DNA of 64,000 nucleotides from JBBQHX01 sp035306065 (lineage in GTDB: Bacteria; Gemmatimonadota; Gemmatimonadetes; Gemmatimonadales; Gemmatimonadaceae), in NCBI GenBank assembly GCA_035306065.1, contig DATGOL010000092.1:1-64000 (forward strand), in the 5' to 3' direction. Shown one piece after another: positions 59,114-64,000 of the stretch. The notes beneath the pieces are model-generated. The model searched no databases. It had not been told where the DNA came from and worked only from the letters and a program-made list of their open reading frames with translations. Numbering within the stretch: position 1 is the stretch's first letter; every line of letters begins with the position of its first letter. The position numbers and the translations under genes are program-made.

Positions 59114-61624
59114 TTACATGTTGCCCTCCTCCGGCCACCTGTGCTTCGGGTACCGCCCTTTCATCTCCTTCCGAACGTCGTGGTAGCTGGTGCGCCAGAA
59201 GCCGGCCAGGTCACTCGTTACCTGCACCGGCCTGCGCGCCGGCGACAGCAGGTGCAACACCAGCGGTACCCGACCCCGTCCAACGGCAGGCGTGTCCGTC
59301 ATCCCGAAGAACTCCTGGATGCGCTCCGCCAGCACGGGTGCTGCAGGGTTGGAGTAGTCCACCGCTACACGCCTGCCTGACGGCATGCTGATGTGCGTGG
59401 GCGCCAGTTCATTCAGCGCCTCACGCTGCTTCCACGACAGCCGTGACAGCAGCGCCTCGTGCAGGTTCACCTGTTCCAGCTCGGTGCGTCGTCGTACGCC
59501 GGCCAGGAATGGCAGAAGCCATTCTTCCAGCATGTCGAGAAGCGCGCCGGGAGACATGTCGGGCCATTCGTCAGGCTCATGCAGGGCTGCAAAGGCCAGC
59601 CGCTCGCGCAAGCGAACGGATTCCGCTGCCCACGGCAGGCTCTCCAGGCCTTCGGCACGGATGTGCGCCAACAATGCCTGAGCCACCTGATCGTCAGGCA
59701 GGTTCGTGACGGCGGCTTCGCGCAGCACGATCGCTCCCAGCTGCTCGCGGCGCAGCGCAACCACCGATTCGGTTCGCTCGTTCCATGCGATGCTCTCCGT
59801 GCGCATCACCTGGTGCCCGAACAGCTGCAGTACATCCGCCTCCTCCAGCGGGGCGGCCAGTGCAATTCGTGCTTCCGGTCGGCGACCATCGGTTTCCGCC
59901 ACCGCCAGCCACTCGTTCCGTGCCAGCGAGGAGTGCGAGGCCAGTGCGGCGCCGGTTCCGCTTCGCATCAGGTAGCGCATGTCCTGCCTGCGCCGTGCCA
60001 CACGATCGGGATAGGCGAGCGCCAGCACCTGTCCTGCTCCTCCATGATCGGCAGCAGTGTCCACCGGCACTTCCATTCTGCGGCGGAAGTCCCTGGACTG
60101 GCGCCTGACGCGCTCGAGAGCTCCGCGGTCTGCAATGGAACCGCCCATGTGTCCCTCGCGCCCGTCGAACGCCAGCGCGAGCCTGAGTCGAATGTCCGCG
60201 TCAGGCGCGCCGGCGTCGCCACGCAGCAGGTCGCGTTCACCGAGCAGTGCTGCGACCTCGCAAGCAGTGGCGAGCAGCTCCATGCCGAGCTCACGTGAGG
60301 CGAGAAGCATGTGCGCAATACGCGGGTGCACGGGCAGTTCGGCCATGCGTCTTCCATGCTGCGTGATGCGACAGTCGGGTCCAGTCTCCAGTGCGTTCAG
60401 TTCGCGCAGAAGCTCGCGCGCCTGTGACAACGCGCCGGCCGGCGGCTGGTCCAGCCATGCGAGCTCGCCTGGCTCCTGCACGCCGGCCGCGGCAAGCTCG
60501 AGTGCGAGAGGGGCAAGATCCGCCTCCAGGATTTCCGGCGCGGGATGCGATTGCAAAGATGCATGCTCGTGCTCGGCCCACAGCCGGATGCACACGCCGG
60601 GAGCCTGCCTGCCGGCGCGTCCCGCTCTCTGCTCCGCCGCCGCACGAGAGACACGTACGGTCGTGAGGCTCGTCATGCCGCTGCGCGGGTCGAACCTCGG
60701 GATGCGTGCGAGCCCCGCATCCACCACGCTTCGCACTCCATCTATCGTCAGGCTCGACTCGGCGATCGAGGTGGCGATAACCACCTTGCGTACTCCCGCA
60801 GCGGCCGGGGCGAGGGCCGCGTCCTGCATGCCCGGAGGAAGACTTCCATGCAACGGGAATATGCGCACTGCGGCGGGTGCCTCGTCGCGCTCGAGCGCGT
60901 CCAGCAGTACAGCCTCTGTTCGGCGGATCTCTGCCGCGCCCGGCAGGAACACGAGTACGTCTCCCTCGGTGGCCTGCAGCGCCTCACGAACCGCAGAGGC
61001 GGCAGCGCCCTCGATTCGCTGTTCCGGGCGGGGCGAACGCCAACGAACCTCAACGGGATGTGTGCGCCCTTCACTCCGGATAACCGGCGCCGGCCCGCCA
61101 GCCGACAGCAGTGCGGCAACCGGCTCCACATCCAGTGTGGCAGACATCACCAGAATGCGCAGGTCGTCTCGCAGAACGGTGCGCGTCTGCTCAACGAGTG
61201 CCAGCCCCAGGTCTGCGTTCAGTGACCGCTCGTGGAACTCGTCAAAGATGACGGCTGCGTATTCCTCCAGTGCGGGATTGGACTGGAGCATGCGTGCGAG
61301 TACACCCTCGGTTACCACCTCGATGCGTGTGGCAGCGGACACCCGGGTCTCCAGGCGCATGCGGTAGCCGACGGTCCGGCCCACCTGCTCGTTGAGCAGG
61401 GTGGCCATGCGACGGGCTGCAGCCCTCGCAGCCAGCCGACGCGGCTCGAGCATTACGATGCGTCGGTCGTTCAGCCATTGCGCACCGAGAAGCGCAAGCG
61501 GAACGACAGTCGTTTTCCCCGCGCCCGGCGGCGCCACGAGAACCGCCGACGTCCCCGCTTCGAGGGAGCGCAGCAGCTCGGGGAGAACGTCGCGGATCGG
61601 GAGGTTCGGCAGGTTCGGCAGCAT
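59114..61624 (-). CDS. hrpB: ATP-dependent helicase HrpB
   Basis: DEAH-type superfamily 2 helicase of 836 residues from ATG at 61622-61624. Motifs: Walker A APPGAGKTT (31-39), PRRLAARAAA (Ia), DEFHERS (128-134, here DEFH instead of DEAH, as in HrpB), VIATSIAESSLTIDGV, and QRAGRAGRQAPGVC (VI). The C-terminal part has the HrpB-specific domain (PARRPVQVTSDLAGFWRTSYHDVRKEMKGRYPKHRWPE), whose ending matches E. coli HrpB closely. Its biochemical role is unclear; it is dispensable in E. coli. The in-frame region up to 61684 has no likely start. Convergent with the helical membrane protein, divergent from the BNR-type lipoprotein. Confidence 0.95.
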   Translation of the reverse strand: MLPNLPNLPIRDVLPELLRSLEAGTSAVLVAPPGAGKTTVVPLALLGAQWLNDRRIVMLEPRRLAARAAARRMATLLNEQVGRTVGYRMRLETRVSAATRIEVVTEGVLARMLQSNPALEEYAAVIFDEFHERSLNADLGLALVEQTRTVLRDDLRILVMSATLDVEPVAALLSAGGPAPVIRSEGRTHPVEVRWRSPRPEQRIEGAAASAVREALQATEGDVLVFLPGAAEIRRTEAVLLDALERDEAPAAVRIFPLHGSLPPGMQDAALAPAAAGVRKVVIATSIAESSLTIDGVRSVVDAGLARIPRFDPRSGMTSLTTVRVSRAAAEQRAGRAGRQAPGVCIRLWAEHEHASLQSHPAPEILEADLAPLALELAAAGVQEPGELAWLDQPPAGALSQARELLRELNALETGPDCRITQHGRRMAELPVHPRIAHMLLASRELGMELLATACEVAALLGERDLLRGDAGAPDADIRLRLALAFDGREGHMGGSIADRGALERVRRQSRDFRRRMEVPVDTAADHGGAGQVLALAYPDRVARRRQDMRYLMRSGTGAALASHSSLARNEWLAVAETDGRRPEARIALAAPLEEADVLQLFGHQVMRTESIAWNERTESVVALRREQLGAIVLREAAVTNLPDDQVAQALLAHIRAEGLESLPWAAESVRLRERLAFAALHEPDEWPDMSPGALLDMLEEWLLPFLAGVRRRTELEQVNLHEALLSRLSWKQREALNELAPTHISMPSGRRVAVDYSNPAAPVLAERIQEFFGMTDTPAVGRGRVPLVLHLLSPARRPVQVTSDLAGFWRTSYHDVRKEMKGRYPKHRWPEEGNM

Positions 61625-61710
61625 TCGATGGGAACATGGCCGTCTCGCGCCGCACACACCATCTTCCCCAGCCATAACCCCCACACCACCCCAACGATCC
61701 TCACCGGAAC

Positions 61711-62784
61711 ATGCACCTTCCCCGTGTTTTCATTCTCCTGGCATTCGCAGTGGCATGCACAGGCAACGCTGAACCGGGATTACCGGAAGCCACTGCAAGC
61801 CGCTCCGCCCCGGACAGCATGCGACTCACGCACCTCGTGAGCAGCACGGACGCCCTGCTGCAGGCCGTGAGTGTGGTGGACGAGAGCGTGGTGTGGGTGA
61901 GTGGGCACCGGGGCACCGTGCTGCGCACAACGGACGGCGGGCAGAGTTGGGAGCGCCTTGCGGTGCAGGGTGCCGATTCGCTGGAATTTCGGGACGTGCA
62001 CGCCTCCAGCGCGCGCGAAGCATGGCTGCTGAGTTCCGGTCCGGGTGACGTGTCCAGGGTGTATCACACCACCAACGGCGGAAGTTCCTGGCGGCTCCTG
62101 CATCAGAATCCGGATAGCTCGGGCTTCTATGACTGCATGGACTTCACCGAGGCCGGGAGCGGGATTCTCTACGGCGACGAAGTGGATGGTGGCCTGGTGG
62201 TTCTCCGTTCGGCAGACGGCAGGAGCTGGAACCGTGTTCCGGCAAGTGCACTTCCGTCCGCGCAGGAGGGCGAGGGCGGGTTTGCCGCCAGCGGCACCTG
62301 CGTGCTGGCAGGCCCTGAGAATCGCGCCTGGATCGGTACGGGCAACGCCGATAGCTCCCGGGTGCTGCGAACGACGGACGGTGGGGTGACCTGGGCGTCG
62401 TCGCCCGTACCGCTGGCAGCAGGGAGCGGGGCCGGAATCGTTTCGCTCGCGCGGGACAGCACCGGCGTTCTCTATGCGCTGGGTGGGGACATCGGCAACC
62501 CGGATGCGGAGCCGGCACCCGTGGCGGTGTCGAACGATGAGGGGGCAACCTGGCGGCTGACGGGCGCCACGCCACTTGCAGGCGCGGTCTACGGCGCGGC
62601 TGCGAGCCCGGTGTTCCCCGGTACGCTCGTGGCGGTCAGCCCGCGCGGACTGGCCGTGAGCCGCGACGGCGGCGCCAGCTGGCAGCTGGCCAGCAGCGAG
62701 CGCTTCTGGGCGGTTGCGTTCGCGCCGAACGGAATCGGCTGGGCGGTAGGCCCGAGAGGCGCAATCGTCCAGCTGGACGGCTGA
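61711..62784 (+). CDS. Ycf48/BNR-like beta-propeller lipoprotein
   Basis: Predicted lipoprotein of 357 residues (lipobox FAVAC, Cys16). The body is a seven-bladed propeller with Asp-box-like repeats: TTDGGQSWERL, TTNGGSSWRLL, SADGRSWNRV, TTDGGVTWASS, SNDEGATWRLT and SRDGGASWQLA. The WVSGHRGTVLRTTDGG and GIGWAVGPRGAIVQ pieces resemble Ycf48 (photosystem II assembly factor) and plant-cell-wall sialidase-like proteins, but without photosynthesis genes here it is better called an oxidoreductase-like or ligand-binding propeller. The ATG follows an ACCGGAAC region without a strong ribosome site. The third BNR-type lipoprotein in the window. Confidence 0.88.
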   Translation: MHLPRVFILLAFAVACTGNAEPGLPEATASRSAPDSMRLTHLVSSTDALLQAVSVVDESVVWVSGHRGTVLRTTDGGQSWERLAVQGADSLEFRDVHASSAREAWLLSSGPGDVSRVYHTTNGGSSWRLLHQNPDSSGFYDCMDFTEAGSGILYGDEVDGGLVVLRSADGRSWNRVPASALPSAQEGEGGFAASGTCVLAGPENRAWIGTGNADSSRVLRTTDGGVTWASSPVPLAAGSGAGIVSLARDSTGVLYALGGDIGNPDAEPAPVAVSNDEGATWRLTGATPLAGAVYGAAASPVFPGTLVAVSPRGLAVSRDGGASWQLASSERFWAVAFAPNGIGWAVGPRGAIVQLDG

Positions 62785-62868
62785 CGATCAGCCGAAGCTG
62801 CGCGCCCAAAGGCAGGCGGCTTCGAGTGAGCTGAAGCTCCCTCTTGCGCGGAATCCCAGGGAAATGAA

Positions 62869-62888
62869 TATTAGATACTCGTCTAATA
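62869..62888. promoter_or_regulatory. Palindromic operator of the ArsR-SdpI operon
   Basis: TATTAGA (62869-62875) and TCTAATA (62882-62888) are complements around a six-base TACTCG centre, ending nine bases before the ATG of the ArsR-family gene. The AT-rich symmetric site matches what ArsR/SmtB repressors bind, so autoregulation is likely. Confidence 0.62.
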
Positions 62889-62897
62889 ATCAATTCC

Positions 62898-63167
62898 ATG
62901 GACCGAACACTTCGCGCACTTGCAGACCCCACGCGACGGGAGATTGTGCGCCTCCTGCGCGCGGGTGACCTCACTGCGGGCGAGATAGCCGAGCGATTTC
63001 CGATGACTGCCGCCACGATCTCCCACCACCTGGCCACGCTTCGAGAGGCGGAGCTGGTGAGTGCGGAGCGCCACGGCAGGACAATCGTGTATTCGCTCAA
63101 TGCAACCGTGATTCAGGAACTCCTTGGAGACCTGCTCCGCAACCTTGGCGTGGGAGGAGACTCATGA
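62898..63167 (+). CDS. ArsR-family autorepressor (SdpR-like)
   Basis: Winged-helix regulator of 89 residues: RTLRALADPTRREIVRLLR (the usual ArsR start), GEIAERFPMTAATISHHLATLREAELV (recognition helix) and RHGRTIVYSLNAT (wing). The Cys-based metal site (ELCVCDL) of metal-sensing members is absent, so it is not an arsenic or zinc sensor of that type. The neighbour encodes an SdpI-like protein, as in the sdpRI operon, where SdpR represses the pair until SdpI binds the SdpC toxin. The stop overlaps the next start by ATGA (63164-63167). A palindrome lies directly upstream; no strong ribosome site is visible. Confidence 0.92.
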   Translation: MDRTLRALADPTRREIVRLLRAGDLTAGEIAERFPMTAATISHHLATLREAELVSAERHGRTIVYSLNATVIQELLGDLLRNLGVGGDS

Positions 63168-63817
63168 GCCGTCGCTGGATAGCGCCACTGATAATCGTCG
63201 TGATGTTTGCCGTAACACTCGCAGCCTGGGGAAGCGTGCCGGAAACGGTGCCGACGCACTGGAATGCTTCTGGCGAGGTTGATGGATGGGGAAGCAGGAG
63301 TACGCTGTTTCTGCTGCCGGTGGCGGCCGCGCTTCTGTGGGGGCTGATAGTGCTCCTGTGGCAGATCGGGCCGAGGAAGCAGAACCTCGAGCGGAGTTCG
63401 AGCACGTGGTGGCAGGTGGCCAATATCGTGGTACTCATGTGTTTCGGGCTGCACGTGGTGCTGCTCGGCGCGGCGTTAGGGTGGGGACTGGATGTTTCCC
63501 GCGTGATCCTGGTGCTGGTTGGCTTGTCACTGGCTCTGCTGGGCAACTACATGCCGCGGCTCAAGCCCAACTGGTGGATGGGAATTCGCACGCCGTGGAC
63601 GCTGGAGAACGATGACGTGTGGCGTGAGACGCACCGGATGGGCGGGCGGTGGATGATGTTCGGCGGACTCGCGGCGGCGGCAGCGGCGCTGCTTCCTGCG
63701 CCAACCAGTACATACCTGTTCACGACGATCGTCGTGGTGTGTGCGCTGGTGCCCGTGGTGTACTCGTACATCGCGTGGAGAAGGCTGGGAGGCGGTCCGC
63801 GGCGTGGCCGCGCCTGA
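63164..63817 (+). CDS. SdpI-family membrane protein
   Basis: Membrane protein of 217 residues. A DUF1648 part (LIIVVMFAVTLAAWGSVPETVPTHWNASGEVDGWGSR) leads to six or so helices and the SdpI core (LGNYMPRLKPNWWMGIRTPWTLENDDVWRETHRMGGRWM), which is the best conserved block of the family. In Bacillus, SdpI gives immunity to the SdpC toxin and signals to SdpR. No SdpABC toxin genes lie in the window, so here the pair may protect against foreign toxins or sense membrane stress. It overlaps the ArsR gene by ATGA and is cotranscribed with it. Confidence 0.93.
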   Translation: MSRRWIAPLIIVVMFAVTLAAWGSVPETVPTHWNASGEVDGWGSRSTLFLLPVAAALLWGLIVLLWQIGPRKQNLERSSSTWWQVANIVVLMCFGLHVVLLGAALGWGLDVSRVILVLVGLSLALLGNYMPRLKPNWWMGIRTPWTLENDDVWRETHRMGGRWMMFGGLAAAAAALLPAPTSTYLFTTIVVVCALVPVVYSYIAWRRLGGGPRRGRA

Positions 63818-63897
63818 CGACTTACCAGAGCATGCAACTCGCTGGCCGAGCAGGAACTCGCACGTCACATGCCTGATCCTCCCGAACTCACTACCCC

Positions 63898-64000
63898 ATG
63901 ATCCGCACTTACACCATCACTGCGATCGCCATGCTGGCCGCCTGTTCCTCATCCGGTACCACGCCTGACGCGCAGGCACCAGTTCCGTCCGGCGCCACCG
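63898..64000 (+). CDS. Lipoprotein (partial, runs off the window)
   Basis: The ATG at 63898 begins IRTYTITAIAMLAAC followed by Ser/Thr/Pro-rich residues (SSSGTTPDAQAPVPSG), a textbook lipoprotein signal with lipid Cys16 and a disordered linker. The frame stays open to the window edge. Too little is visible for a function. It begins 80 bases after the SdpI-family stop. Confidence 0.6.
   Translation, partial: MIRTYTITAIAMLAACSSSGTTPDAQAPVPSGAT

Noticed and set aside
61711..62784. Photosystem II assembly factor Ycf48
   Set aside because: Only the propeller fold is shared; no photosynthesis gene lies in the window.

Overview
The window is a GC-rich, gene-dense piece of a Gram-negative chromosome. 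TonB-dependent receptors with N-terminal carboxypeptidase-regulatory domains, many predicted lipoproteins and exported metallopeptidases, a Ser/Thr kinase with a C-terminal helical repeat region coupled to an ECF-type sigma factor, and an outer-membrane porin indicate a double-membrane heterotroph. By gene content and style I favour Gemmatimonadota. This is inference, and Acidobacteriota or a related group is not excluded. I see no rRNA, tRNA, CRISPR array, phage gene or transposase. Fifty-three protein genes are supported; two run off the window ends (a HemG-like flavodoxin at 1-363 and a lipoprotein at 63898-64000). No gene-free stretch exceeds 300 bases.

Left part (1-16007, all minus strand). 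A tight operon holds a TonB receptor, a BNR-type lipoprotein with a Cys-Pro-Cys-Cys motif, and a TlpA-like thioredoxin lipoprotein. It is preceded by a small secreted Cys/His-rich protein. A multi-PAS hybrid histidine kinase follows, then a translationally coupled pair (S8 subtilase plus alpha/beta hydrolase, neither with a signal peptide), then an ABC exporter operon (ATPase, FtsX-type permease, HlyD-type adaptor).

Middle (16091-31000). Two overlapping DUF21-CBS-CorC genes, a 70-residue Cys-motif protein, an unknown multipass membrane protein, a lipoprotein, a DUF2461 protein, an AidB-like acyl-CoA dehydrogenase, a small conserved-looking protein with a textbook terminator, a D-threonine-aldolase-like enzyme, an Nramp-family transporter with an altered metal site, an FKBP lipoprotein, a single-domain response regulator, an exported M20 peptidase and a covalent-flavin oxidoreductase.

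Copper-flavoured section (30966-37948). A second TonB receptor with a Met-rich insert lies downstream of a second small secreted Cys/His-rich protein that is recognisably related to the first. An exported M20 hydrolase and a CopB-type P-ATPase with a His-rich N terminus lie next to it. The repeated two-gene module (small Cys/His protein then TonB receptor) is the most interesting observation in the window. I infer a role in metal handling, probably copper.

Right part (38070-64000). Metallophosphoesterase, a small basic protein behind a candidate promoter and dyad, the sigma/kinase pair, several exported hydrolases (AbgB-like, M28, phosphodiester glycosidase, NamZ-like), peroxiredoxin, ATP-grasp protein, OprO/P-like porin, SLC13 transporter, HrpB helicase, two BNR-type lipoproteins and an ArsR-SdpI operon with a palindromic operator. 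Many convergent gene ends carry GC-rich hairpins without U-tracts.
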